9,342 nucleotides of DNA, taken from NCBI GenBank assembly GCA_910586375.1, contig CAJUIE010000065.1, forward strand, positions 1 through 9,342. The letters run 5' to 3'. Each line of letters begins with the position of its first letter. The stretch's first letter is position 1. The position numbers and the translations under genes are program-made. Of the stretch, positions 1-6,242 are shown one piece after another. The notes under the pieces are model-generated. The model saw only the letters and a list, made by a program, of their open reading frames with translations. It had not been told where the DNA came from and did not search any database. The stretch is from an uncultured Alistipes sp. Lineage in GTDB: Bacteria; Bacteroidota; Bacteroidia; Bacteroidales; Rikenellaceae.

Positions 1-1824
1 GGCAAAACTACGCTGCTGCGCATCATCACGGGCGAGCAGCAGCCCACGTCGGGTGCCGTGACGGTCAACGGCGAGTGCACGATCGGCTATCTGCCGCAGA
101 CCATGCGTGTGGCCGACACCACGACGCTGGTCGACGAGACGGCCAAGGCGTTCGAAGAGGTGTTGCGCCTGGAGGCCGAGATCGAACGCCTGACGCGCGA
201 AATTGCCGAACGTACCGACTATGAGAGCGCCGATTACGAACAGCTGCTTCATCGGCTTAACGATGCACAGGATCACTACCATATCCTCGGCGGCGAGACG
301 CGCGACGCCGACATCGAAAAGACGCTTTTAGGCCTCGGTTTCAAGCGCGAGGATTTCGGCCGTGCCACGAGCGAGTTTTCGGGCGGCTGGCGCATGCGCA
401 TCGAGCTGGCCAAACTGCTGCTGCGGCGTCCTTCGATCTTCTTGCTCGACGAGCCGACCAACCACCTCGATATCGAGTCGATCCAGTGGCTGGAGGAGTA
501 TTTGCGCAACTACAACGGCGCCGTGCTGCTCATTTCGCACGACCGGGCTTTTCTGGACAATGTGACCAACCGTACGGTCGAACTCTCGCTGGGCAAGGTG
601 ACCGACTACAAGGTCTCTTACTCCAAATATGTGGTGCTGCGGGCCGAGCGGCGGGCGCAGCAGCTGGCGGCCTACGAGAACCAGCAGCGCATGATCGAGA
701 AGACCGAGGAGTTCATCGAGAAGTTCCGCTATAAGCCCACCAAGTCCAACCAGGTGCAGTCGCGCATCAAGCAGCTGGAGAAGCTCGACCGGCTGGAGGT
801 CGAGGAGGAGGACTTGGCGACGCTCAACATCAAGTTCCCGCCCGCGCCGCGTTCGGGTCAGATCGTGGCTGAGATCAAGGAGGCGGGTATGTCGTTCGGG
901 ACGAAGCACGTGTTCGGCGGCGCGAATTTCACCATCGGGAAGGGAGACCGCATTGCGCTGGTGGGGCGTAATGGCGAAGGCAAAACTACGCTGGCGCGCA
1001 TGCTCATCGGGCAGCTGACCCCCACGGAGGGGACGGTACGTTTGGGTGCTAACGTCAATATCGGCTACTATGCCCAGAATCAGGACGACCTGATGGACGG
1101 CGATTTTACGGTCTACGACACCCTCGACCGGGTGGCTGTGGGCGACATCCGCACGCGTCTGCGCGACATTCTGGGGGCGTTCCTCTTCCGCGGTGAGGAT
1201 ATTGACAAGAAGGTGAAGGTCCTCTCGGGCGGCGAACGGGCGCGCCTGGCCATGGCACGCATGATGCTCGAACCGCGTAACCTGCTGGTGCTCGACGAGC
1301 CTACCAACCACATGGACATGCGCTCGAAAGACATTCTCAAAAGCGCCATCATGAAGTATGACGGCACGGTGGTCGTTGTGTCGCACGACCGCGAGTTCCT
1401 CGACGGCATGGTCGATAAAGTTTATGAGTTCCGCGACGGAGCCGTGAAGGAGTACCTCGGCGGCATCTACTATTTCCTCGAAAAACGCAAGGTCGAATCG
1501 TTGCAGGAGATCGAACGGCGCGACGTCCCCGCGGCCAGGAATGCTGTGGAAAAACCTGCGGCGACCACCGGAAAACTCTCCTACGAGCAGAAGAAGGAGC
1601 AGGAGAAGCAGGTGCGCAAGCTCCGCAAGGCGGTCGAAATGCTCGAAACTGAACTGGCCGACATCGAACGCCGGATCGCCGACTACGATGCGAAGTTCGC
1701 CGCAGCGACCGAATACAACGAGGCTGATTACAAGGCCTACAACGAACTCAAGGCTCGTTACGACCACCAGATGCACGAATGGGAGAAAGCCTCCTATGAG
1801 TTGGAAATAACAGAGGAACAGTAG
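1..1824 (+). CDS. ABC-F family ATPase (Uup/YheS-like), 5' partial
   Basis: Soluble ABC-F protein with two ATPase domains and no membrane domain. The family binds the ribosomal E site and acts on stalled or initiating ribosomes rather than in transport. The frame is open from base 1, which falls inside the first Walker A (GKTTLL), so roughly 30-40 N-terminal residues are missing; 607 residues are visible. Counting from base 1: signature SGGWR near 127, Walker B LLDEPTNHLD with Glu about 151, a charged helical linker about 205-265 (the P-site-tRNA-interacting arm in this family), second Walker A GRNGEGKTT near 322, LSGGE near 409, and Walker B LVLDEPTNHMD with Glu about 433. The last 100 or so residues (from about 515) are Lys/Glu-rich and look like the Uup-type C-terminal coiled coil. 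The first signature has Trp in place of the usual Glu/Gln. Family membership is certain; the subfamily is inferred. It lies 60 bases upstream of the rRNA methyltransferase, possibly co-transcribed. Confidence 0.95.
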   Translation, partial: GKTTLLRIITGEQQPTSGAVTVNGECTIGYLPQTMRVADTTTLVDETAKAFEEVLRLEAEIERLTREIAERTDYESADYEQLLHRLNDAQDHYHILGGETRDADIEKTLLGLGFKREDFGRATSEFSGGWRMRIELAKLLLRRPSIFLLDEPTNHLDIESIQWLEEYLRNYNGAVLLISHDRAFLDNVTNRTVELSLGKVTDYKVSYSKYVVLRAERRAQQLAAYENQQRMIEKTEEFIEKFRYKPTKSNQVQSRIKQLEKLDRLEVEEEDLATLNIKFPPAPRSGQIVAEIKEAGMSFGTKHVFGGANFTIGKGDRIALVGRNGEGKTTLARMLIGQLTPTEGTVRLGANVNIGYYAQNQDDLMDGDFTVYDTLDRVAVGDIRTRLRDILGAFLFRGEDIDKKVKVLSGGERARLAMARMMLEPRNLLVLDEPTNHMDMRSKDILKSAIMKYDGTVVVVSHDREFLDGMVDKVYEFRDGAVKEYLGGIYYFLEKRKVESLQEIERRDVPAARNAVEKPAATTGKLSYEQKKEQEKQVRKLRKAVEMLETELADIERRIADYDAKFAAATEYNEADYKAYNELKARYDHQMHEWEKASYELEITEEQ

Positions 1825-1884
1825 AGGTAAGTCTTGCTTGGTTCTTTGAGCCGAAGATATTGTAAATAAAGACGGTAAATAATC

Positions 1885-2619
1885 ATGAACGATAACCTTG
1901 TTTTTGGCATCCGGCCTGTGGCCGAGGCCATCGAATCGGGCAAGCAGATCGAGCGTCTCTACATCCGCAAAGGGGCTGATGGGCAGCTGATGCAGGAGTT
2001 GAAGGACCTCTGCGCGCGCCACCGCCTGCGCTGGCAGGAGGTGCCCGTCGAGAAACTCAACCGGCTCACACGCGGCAACCACCAGGGTGTGGTGGCGCAG
2101 ACGGCGGCGATCGAGTATGTCGGGCTGACCGATATTCTGGAGCGGGTGCCTGAGGATGAAACGCCCCTTGTGGTGCTGTTTGATGGGGTGACCGACGTCC
2201 GTAACTTCGGGGCCATAGCCCGCTCGGCCGAGTGTGCCGGGGCCCACGGTCTGATCGCCCCTCTGAAGAATTCTGCGCCGGTCAATGCCGAGGCAATCCG
2301 TTCGTCGGCCGGAGCACTGACGACGATTCCGGTATGTCGTGTGGGTTCGGTGCGTAACACGCTCAAGGCGTTGCAGAGCGAGGGATTTCAGGTCGTCGCC
2401 GCGACGGAGAAGAGCCGTAAACTGCTCTACGACGCCGATTTGCGCAAGCCTACAGTCATTGTCATGGGTGCCGAGGACACGGGCATTTCAAAAGAGGTCC
2501 TCAAGATGTGCGACGAGCAGCTGGCTATTCCCCTGATCGGTCATATCGAGTCGTTGAACGTCTCGGCTGCGGCGGCTGTGATGCTTTTCGAGGTAGTCCG
2601 GCAGCGGATTGGTGAGTAG
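1885..2619 (+). CDS. rlmB: 23S rRNA (guanosine-2'-O-)methyltransferase, RlmB/TrmH family
   Basis: SPOUT methyltransferase that uses S-adenosylmethionine to methylate a ribose 2'-OH; RlmB proper modifies G2251 (E. coli numbering) in the peptidyl-transferase P loop. The 244-residue length is normal. Residues 5-75 form the SpoU substrate-binding domain, beginning LVFGIRPVAEAI and ending with the NHQGVV motif (65-70). The knotted catalytic domain follows: motif 1 DGVTDVRNFGAIARSA with Asn107 and the presumed catalytic Arg113, motif 2 VMGAEDTGIS (193-202), and motif 3 IPLIGHIESLNVSAAAAV (215-232), which forms the trefoil knot and SAM site. The ATG at 1885 is chosen because the family motif starts at residue 5; the leader is A/T-rich with no Shine-Dalgarno, as usual in Bacteroidetes. 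A different RNA target within the TrmH family cannot be excluded from sequence. Confidence 0.93.
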   Translation: MNDNLVFGIRPVAEAIESGKQIERLYIRKGADGQLMQELKDLCARHRLRWQEVPVEKLNRLTRGNHQGVVAQTAAIEYVGLTDILERVPEDETPLVVLFDGVTDVRNFGAIARSAECAGAHGLIAPLKNSAPVNAEAIRSSAGALTTIPVCRVGSVRNTLKALQSEGFQVVAATEKSRKLLYDADLRKPTVIVMGAEDTGISKEVLKMCDEQLAIPLIGHIESLNVSAAAAVMLFEVVRQRIGE

Positions 2620-2652
2620 GACTTTGGGTTGAAGTGTCGGGGCAGAAAAACG

Positions 2653-2678
2653 GTCATTCTGAGCGTAGCGAAGAGTCT
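2653..2678 (+). repeat. CATTCTGAGCG-family dispersed repeat
   Basis: The bases gtcattctgagcgtagcg followed by aagagtct match a short repeat I know from intergenic DNA of many bacteria (usual form CATTCTGAGCG-n-AGCGAAGAATCT). Read on the minus strand it gives the artefact peptide RLFATLRMT, often seen in spurious hypothetical proteins. The outer bases attct/agagt pair imperfectly around gagcg-t-agcga. Its function is unknown; it is one copy in this window. Confidence 0.7.
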
Positions 2679-2704
2679 ATTTCGCCTCTTCGGCCGCGAG
2701 CAGT

Positions 2705-2722
2705 AGCCCCGCCCTGCGGAGG
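2705..2722 (+). repeat. 18-bp dispersed motif, copy 1
   Basis: The bases agccccgccctgcggagg recur at 6048-6065 with a single C/T difference. Both copies lie in intergenic DNA, in the same orientation on the plus strand, about 3.3 kb apart. This suggests a genome-wide repeat family and not chance, although two copies in one window cannot prove it. Confidence 0.5.
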
Positions 2723-2785
2723 TTCGCACGGCCTGAGGGCCGGAAGTTGGTGTGCACGATAAAAAACAGATAATCGCCTGAAAAT

Positions 2786-4528
2786 ATGAAAATCGACTTG
2801 AAGCGTTATGTACGGCTGTTCCGCGAAGGATGCGTGCAGGTAATGCGGGCTTATCCTGTGGAGATGTTGTTGGCTCTCTATGCCTGCGTTTGTGGTCTGT
2901 TGACCTATGAACTCGAGTGGGAGCACTCGTATGCTCAGCTCAACCTGGTGCCGATCTTCTTCGCACTGGCCCTCACGGTGAATAACCTTGCGGGGCGGAG
3001 TGCGTGGCGCAGGCTATATTGGGTTTGTTGGATGCCGATTGTGCCGTTGTCGCTGTGGCCGGGGCTTGAAGCCTGGATCGGATCGTCACAGCATGTCATT
3101 ACGTTGGGGATATTGGCGCCTTTGGCGCTGCTTGCGAGCTTGCGGGCCGTGTGCAACGACCGTTTCGTGGCCGATGCCTTCGTGTGGTTGCGCTCGGTGG
3201 TACTGGCGCTCTTCTTTGCCCATGTTGCGCTGGGGCTCTTTTACGCTATTCTCTACTCTACGACTTATATTTTCGGGTTGGAGGGGACATGGATTCGCGA
3301 TGTGGCGGTGTGGGCCGTCACGATCTGCGAGTCGCTGGTTGTGCCGACGCTCTTTCTGATGATGTTCGATCGTTGGCGGGGTGCCGGATTACACGGAAAT
3401 CGCCTTCTGGAGGTGTTGCTGAACTATTTAGTGACGCCGGCGTTGTTGATTTATGCGGCGATTTTTTACCTTTATATGGTGAAAATCGTGGTCACGTGGA
3501 CGCTGCCCGAGGGTGGTGTGGCCTATCTGGCTTTCGGATTCACGATGACGGCCTTGGTGGTCAAAGCGCTGGACCGTGCGCTCGAAAGACGTATCTATAG
3601 CTGGTTCTACGACCGGCTCAGCATGGTGTCGCTGCCGATGATCGTACTTTTCTGGGTGGGAGTTGCCCGCCGCATCGGTGAATACGGTCTGACTGCCCAG
3701 CGGGTCTATCTGTTGGTGTGTGGTGCGTTGATGACCTTCTGCGTGGTGCTCTTTCTCAGCAGAAGGTTCGGTCGCTACTTGTGGGTTTGTCTGGCTGGTC
3801 TGGTCGTCTTTGCGGCTTTTGCCTATATTCCTGCTTTGTCGCCCGAACGGATTGGGCTGCGTTCACAGACGGAGCGTTTCGGGCGAATAGCCCGCAGTCT
3901 GGCATTGATCGACCAGACGGGACGTTTGCGTACGGAGCGGGTGCCGCTCTCCGATACGGTCCGTTGGCGCGAGTACCGCGAGGCGTTCGAAGCGCTGGAA
4001 TATGTGCTGCCCGGGGATTCGTTGTTCCGGCGTCAGCTGGGGCTGAGGGATGACGAGTGGAGCTCTCAGGTGCAGGACCGGTTATTGCCCGCGCGTCTGC
4101 GTGCTCTGATGAGAGGCTGGGGGGATGTGACGATCGAGTTGGCGGTGGCCGATGATGTCGTCGAGGTTGAATTGCCGCGGAACCTGCGCGTTGCGACCGA
4201 GGCTGCCTGGCCGAATCTCTATCTTCATATTTCCCACTGGACGGTCGGCGGTGACGGTTTTTTTGCGGGGAATGACTCGGTGCGCCTGACGCTTGGCGGC
4301 GAGCGCGTACTCCAGCTTTCTGGCGAGGAGCTCGTGCGGACGCAGCTGGAGCGCACGGGGCTGACTTACGATCGGCTCTCCGAAATGGATGATGCACAGG
4401 CCGTTCGTTTTTTGGATTATCGCAACGAGCGGGTGCGTATACTTTTCCGGAATCTTAAGGTCGAACGTCGCGATTCGCTCGGTTATGGTTTGGTTGGGGC
4501 GACGGTCGAAGCAGCCATGATCCGATGA
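2786..4528 (+). CDS. DUF4153 family polytopic membrane protein
   Basis: A 580-residue inner-membrane protein of unknown function. Hydrophobic segments, roughly ten or eleven of them, run from about residue 25 to 350 (for example 25-43, 52-72, 103-120, 132-158, 173-195, 210-235, 240-260, 278-295, 308-326, 330-350). Family hallmarks are the WFYDRLSMVSLPMIVLFWVG segment (about 273-292), then RRIGEYGLTAQR (about 295-306), and an LSPERIGLRSQTER segment just after the last membrane span (about 351-364). The remaining 215 or so residues are soluble, charged and predicted to lie on one side of the membrane, with beta-rich stretches around 430-520. The ATG at 2786 places a short basic segment before the first span, and an A-rich leader precedes it. 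The stop overlaps the start of the next gene (ATGA), indicating an operon. No biochemical role can be given; the DUF assignment is from recognised motifs. Confidence 0.85.
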   Translation: MKIDLKRYVRLFREGCVQVMRAYPVEMLLALYACVCGLLTYELEWEHSYAQLNLVPIFFALALTVNNLAGRSAWRRLYWVCWMPIVPLSLWPGLEAWIGSSQHVITLGILAPLALLASLRAVCNDRFVADAFVWLRSVVLALFFAHVALGLFYAILYSTTYIFGLEGTWIRDVAVWAVTICESLVVPTLFLMMFDRWRGAGLHGNRLLEVLLNYLVTPALLIYAAIFYLYMVKIVVTWTLPEGGVAYLAFGFTMTALVVKALDRALERRIYSWFYDRLSMVSLPMIVLFWVGVARRIGEYGLTAQRVYLLVCGALMTFCVVLFLSRRFGRYLWVCLAGLVVFAAFAYIPALSPERIGLRSQTERFGRIARSLALIDQTGRLRTERVPLSDTVRWREYREAFEALEYVLPGDSLFRRQLGLRDDEWSSQVQDRLLPARLRALMRGWGDVTIELAVADDVVEVELPRNLRVATEAAWPNLYLHISHWTVGGDGFFAGNDSVRLTLGGERVLQLSGEELVRTQLERTGLTYDRLSEMDDAQAVRFLDYRNERVRILFRNLKVERRDSLGYGLVGATVEAAMIR

Positions 4529-5088
4529 TTCATCCTGTGCTGGGCGAAATAGTCTGCGTGCAATCGCCGCGGGCCCGGCGCATATCGATCCGTGTGCGTC
4601 TGTCGGGGGAGGTGCGGGTGACCTATCCCCGCGGTGTGGCGCAGCGTCGGGCACTGGCATTTCTGGAGGAGAAAGTGGCATGGGTTGAGGCGGTCCGCCG
4701 ACGTCTGGCGTCACGACGGTCTGTATTGCCGGAGTCCTTGACGCCCGAAGAGGAGAGCGCCCGCATCGAGAAGCTGCGCCGTGCTGCGAAAGTCGATCTG
4801 CCGCTTCGGGTCGAACGTCTGTCGCAGCAAACGGGACTGCAATACACGAAGATGACGATCCGGGCAGCGCGAACCAAGTGGGGGTGTTGCACGGGACGCA
4901 ATACCTTGTCGCTGAGTCTTTTTTTGATGACTTTGCCCGAGCATCTGCGTGACTTCGTTATTATCCACGAACTTTGTCACACGGTGCATCACGATCACTC
5001 TCCGCAGTTTCACGCTTTGGTTGACCGGATGACGGGTGGAAACGAAAAAGCCCTCGCTCGCGAGCTGAGGGCCTGGTCGATTCGATAG
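4525..5088 (+). CDS. YgjP/WLM-like zinc metallopeptidase (DUF45, M48-type)
   Basis: A 187-residue protein of the YgjP-like metallopeptidase-domain family. The zinc site is plain: HELCHTVHHDHSPQF with His148, catalytic Glu149, His152 and a third ligand at His158. It is preceded by the family block TKWGCCTGRNTLSLSLFLM (about 115-133), where most members read RWGSC, so the second small residue is Cys here. The N-terminal part carries the expected RARRISIRVRLSGEVRV strand pair (about 16-32). There is no signal peptide or membrane span, so it is likely cytosolic. Proteolytic activity is inferred from the motif; natural substrates of this family are not established. Its start overlaps the DUF4153 stop by four bases, so the two are probably translationally coupled. 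The 3' end contains a hairpin that appears to serve as terminator for the opposing gene. Confidence 0.88.
   Translation: MIHPVLGEIVCVQSPRARRISIRVRLSGEVRVTYPRGVAQRRALAFLEEKVAWVEAVRRRLASRRSVLPESLTPEEESARIEKLRRAAKVDLPLRVERLSQQTGLQYTKMTIRAARTKWGCCTGRNTLSLSLFLMTLPEHLRDFVIIHELCHTVHHDHSPQFHALVDRMTGGNEKALARELRAWSIR
5045..5072 (-). terminator. Intrinsic terminator of the phosphodiesterase gene, inside the metallopeptidase CDS
   Basis: On the minus strand a GC-rich hairpin (arms gccctc/gagggc at 5050-5055 and 5067-5072, inner palindrome gctcgcgagc, one bulged base at 5066) is followed at once by five T residues (5049-5045). It lies 35-62 bases beyond the stop of the glycerophosphodiester phosphodiesterase. 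On the plus strand the same hairpin has no T tract directly after it, so the polarity fits the minus-strand gene. Confidence 0.65.
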
Positions 5089-5093
5089 TTGTA

Positions 5094-5116
5094 CTCCGGA
5101 GCATTTTTATTTTTTT
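5094..5116 (+). terminator. Possible weak terminator of the DUF4153-metallopeptidase operon
   Basis: Just after the metallopeptidase stop a very short palindrome (ctccggag, 5094-5101) precedes a T-rich run (T5, A, T7; 5104-5116). The four-base arms are poor for an intrinsic terminator, so the T run may work with the larger hairpin at 5050-5072 or not at all. The T run also encodes the last Lys-Lys-stop of the opposing gene. Confidence 0.3.
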
Positions 5117-5898
5117 AGCAGAGCTTGTAGCCGCTCCGGGTAGTCGGTGGTGATGTAGTCGACACCCCGGTCGATGAACTCCTGCATATCCTGTTCGCTG
5201 TTGACCGTCCAGACATTGACCTCGAGACCCAGAGCGTGGGCCTGCTCAATCCACTGGGGATGGTCGCGCAGGACGCCCATGTAATAGTCCAATCCAGCCA
5301 GTCCGTAATCCTTGAGCTGTTGCGGCGATAAGTTGCCGGCCAGATAGTAGATGCGTGTATCGGGTAGTTCTTCGTGGAAGCGCTGGCAGGCATGGAGCGA
5401 GAATGAAATGATGTCGGTGCGCTCGACGAGCCCGTGATGGCGGAGTTTTTCAACGATTTTCTTTACGGCTTCGACTTCGCGTTCGGGGGTATAATGGACC
5501 TTCATTTCGAGAATCAACCGGGTGCCGGGCATCCGGGCGGCTTGTTCGAAATATTGGTCGAGGGTGGGAATCTTCTCGCCATTGGCCAGGACGATAGAGG
5601 CGATCTCTTCGCGGAGGGATTTTTCCATGTCGATATTCGTGCCGGCATAAATCCGATCGTGATTGACGACCAGATCGTCGTCAGAGGTCATCCAGACGTC
5701 AAACTCCGAACCGTAGACCCCTATGGCGTCGGCTTTGGCAAAGGAGGCAAGCGAATTTTGCGCCGATTCAGGCGCAGTCCAATAGCCGCGGTGGGCGATG
5801 ACTTTGATTTGTGAGGGTGAGGTTTCCTGGTTTTGGCCCGCAGCCGGAATATAACCTGCCAGCAGCAAGGCAGAGGCGAGAAAGAGACGGTTGAGCAT
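5107..5898 (-). CDS. Glycerophosphodiester phosphodiesterase, secreted
   Basis: A 263-residue GDPD enzyme that hydrolyses glycerophosphodiesters, the headgroups left from phospholipid turnover, to sn-glycerol 3-phosphate and an alcohol. The TIM-barrel catalytic residues are visible: IAHRGYWTAPES with His36 and Arg37, GSEFDVWMTSDDDLVVNHD with Glu65, Asp67 and His80, and LILEMK with Glu131 and Lys133. It ends with VDYITTDYPERL. The start at 5898 gives a classic signal peptide (MLNRLFLASALLLAGYIPAAGQ; cleavage near residue 20-22), so the enzyme is exported, probably to the periplasm. An ATG at 5922 would add eight residues, but the best promoter places transcription start at or downstream of that codon, so 5898 is preferred. 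The frame stays open far upstream into unrelated DNA; that extension is not part of the gene. It converges on the metallopeptidase gene with an 18-base gap between stops. Confidence 0.92.
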   Translation of the reverse strand: MLNRLFLASALLLAGYIPAAGQNQETSPSQIKVIAHRGYWTAPESAQNSLASFAKADAIGVYGSEFDVWMTSDDDLVVNHDRIYAGTNIDMEKSLREEIASIVLANGEKIPTLDQYFEQAARMPGTRLILEMKVHYTPEREVEAVKKIVEKLRHHGLVERTDIISFSLHACQRFHEELPDTRIYYLAGNLSPQQLKDYGLAGLDYYMGVLRDHPQWIEQAHALGLEVNVWTVNSEQDMQEFIDRGVDYITTDYPERLQALLKK

Positions 5899-5923
5899 TT
5901 TGTGACGTATGTTTGTTTTCATA

Positions 5924-5954
5924 CAAAAATAACGAAAATTCCAGAAATTCGCAA
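5924..5954 (-). promoter_or_regulatory. Bacteroidetes-type promoter of the phosphodiesterase gene
   Basis: On the minus strand, TATTTTTG (5931-5924) matches the -7 consensus TAnnTTTG exactly. TTG (5954-5952) lies 20 bases upstream, the expected place for the -33 element. Transcription would start about 4-8 bases past the box, near 5916-5920, leaving a leader of roughly 20 bases before the ATG at 5898. This placement excludes the ATG at 5922 as the main start. Confidence 0.7.
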
Positions 5955-6043
5955 CCGATTTTTTGTTGTTCGTAATGCCCAGGTCGAGCGTTAGCGAGGG
6001 GCTGCGTGTCGTCACACATTTCGGCTCTGTCAAAGCCGCTGAG

Positions 6044-6072
6044 CCGCAGCCCCGTCCTGCGGAGGCTTTTTT
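6044..6072 (+). terminator. Orphan terminator-like hairpin on the plus strand
   Basis: Arms ccgcag (6044-6049) and ctgcgg (6057-6062) with a 7-base loop are followed by aggc and then six T residues (6067-6072). It has the form of a plus-strand intrinsic terminator, but both flanking genes run on the minus strand and no plus-strand gene ends upstream. It may belong to a repeat element, or end an unannotated transcript. Confidence 0.35.
6048..6065 (+). repeat. 18-bp dispersed motif, copy 2
   Basis: The bases agccccgtcctgcggagg differ from copy 1 at 2705-2722 by one base. This copy sits inside the terminator-like hairpin and overlaps the 3' arm of the 9-bp inverted repeat at 5998/6045. Confidence 0.5.
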
Positions 6073-6092
6073 GCAACGCCTTCGGGGCGTTG

Positions 6093-6145
6093 TCTCTTCG
6101 GCGGCTTCACGCCTCTGGCGTGCCCCCCCCCTGCCGCCGAAGAGA
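6093..6145. repeat. Nested inverted repeat with a nine-C run
   Basis: The outer arms tctcttcggcggc (6093-6105) and gccgccgaagaga (6133-6145) are perfect 13-base complements. Inside, cacgcc-tct-ggcgtg (6108-6122) is a second perfect hairpin, followed by nine C residues (6123-6131). Such strength is unlikely by chance and predicts a cruciform or a stable RNA stem. No T tract follows on either strand, so it does not look like a simple terminator. Confidence 0.6.
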
Positions 6146-6195
6146 AAATTTTCGCTGGCTCCGGCTCTGTTGCGGGGGCGCATAAGCAAGAACCG

Positions 6196-6220
6196 GATAA
6201 GGGCTTTGCAGCCTCTTATC
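6196..6220 (-). repeat. Bulged 10-bp hairpin with a GCAA loop
   Basis: On the minus strand gataag-a-ggct-gcaa-agcc-cttatc folds into ten base pairs with one bulged A and a four-base loop of the stable GNRA type. It begins 18 bases past the end of the FISUMP fragment on the same strand. There is no T tract after it. Confidence 0.6.
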
Positions 6221-6225
6221 GAAAT

Positions 6226-6242
6226 CCCGACTTGTTGTCGGG
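6226..6242 (-). repeat. Short hairpin at the end of the FISUMP fragment
   Basis: The 6-bp arms cccgac and gtcggg enclose a 5-base loop (aacaa on the minus strand). The hairpin overlaps the final codons of the recognisable FISUMP homology and lies six bases before the larger hairpin at 6196-6220. Confidence 0.55.

Larger units (their letters stand above)
2620..2785. other. Intergenic spacer with dispersed repeat motifs
   Basis: These 166 bases hold no convincing gene. They contain a CATTCTGAGCG-type repeat (2653-2678), an 18-base motif shared with the 6 kb intergenic region (2705-2722), and a small hairpin (2729-2742, 5-bp cggcc/ggccg arms, loop tgag). The 30 or so bases just before the DUF4153 start are A-rich. 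I found no clear TAnnTTTG promoter box for the downstream operon. Confidence 0.6.
5955..6237. other. GC-rich non-coding region packed with inverted repeats
   Basis: No credible gene lies here. The sequence is a series of dyads: 9-bp arms ggggctgcg/cgcagcccc (5998-6006 with 6045-6053); a 6-bp stem followed by six T residues (6044-6072); 7-bp arms caacgcc/ggcgttg with loop ttcgg (6074-6092); 13-bp arms tctcttcggcggc/gccgccgaagaga (6093-6105 with 6133-6145) enclosing a 6-bp hairpin cacgcc-tct-ggcgtg (6108-6122); a run of nine C (6123-6131); and a bulged 10-bp hairpin (6196-6220). Open frames through it encode low-complexity Arg/Pro/Ala peptides without family features. It looks like a mosaic of dispersed repeats, possibly including a structured RNA. 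Confidence 0.55.

Noticed and set aside
1825..1884. Possible separate promoter for rlmB
   Set aside because: A TTTG occurs at 1845-1848, but no TAnnTTTG box follows at the right distance, so read-through from the ABC-F gene is as likely.
328..2247. 639-codon open frame on the minus strand, antisense to the ABC-F and rRNA methyltransferase genes
   Set aside because: It spans two well-recognised plus-strand genes and their gap, its protein is rich in His/Arg/Leu/Val without any family motif, and long antisense frames are common in GC-rich genes.
6123..6131. Nine-C run as a possible phase-variable tract
   Set aside because: It lies between hairpin arms in non-coding DNA and is not in a promoter spacer or reading frame that slippage could switch.
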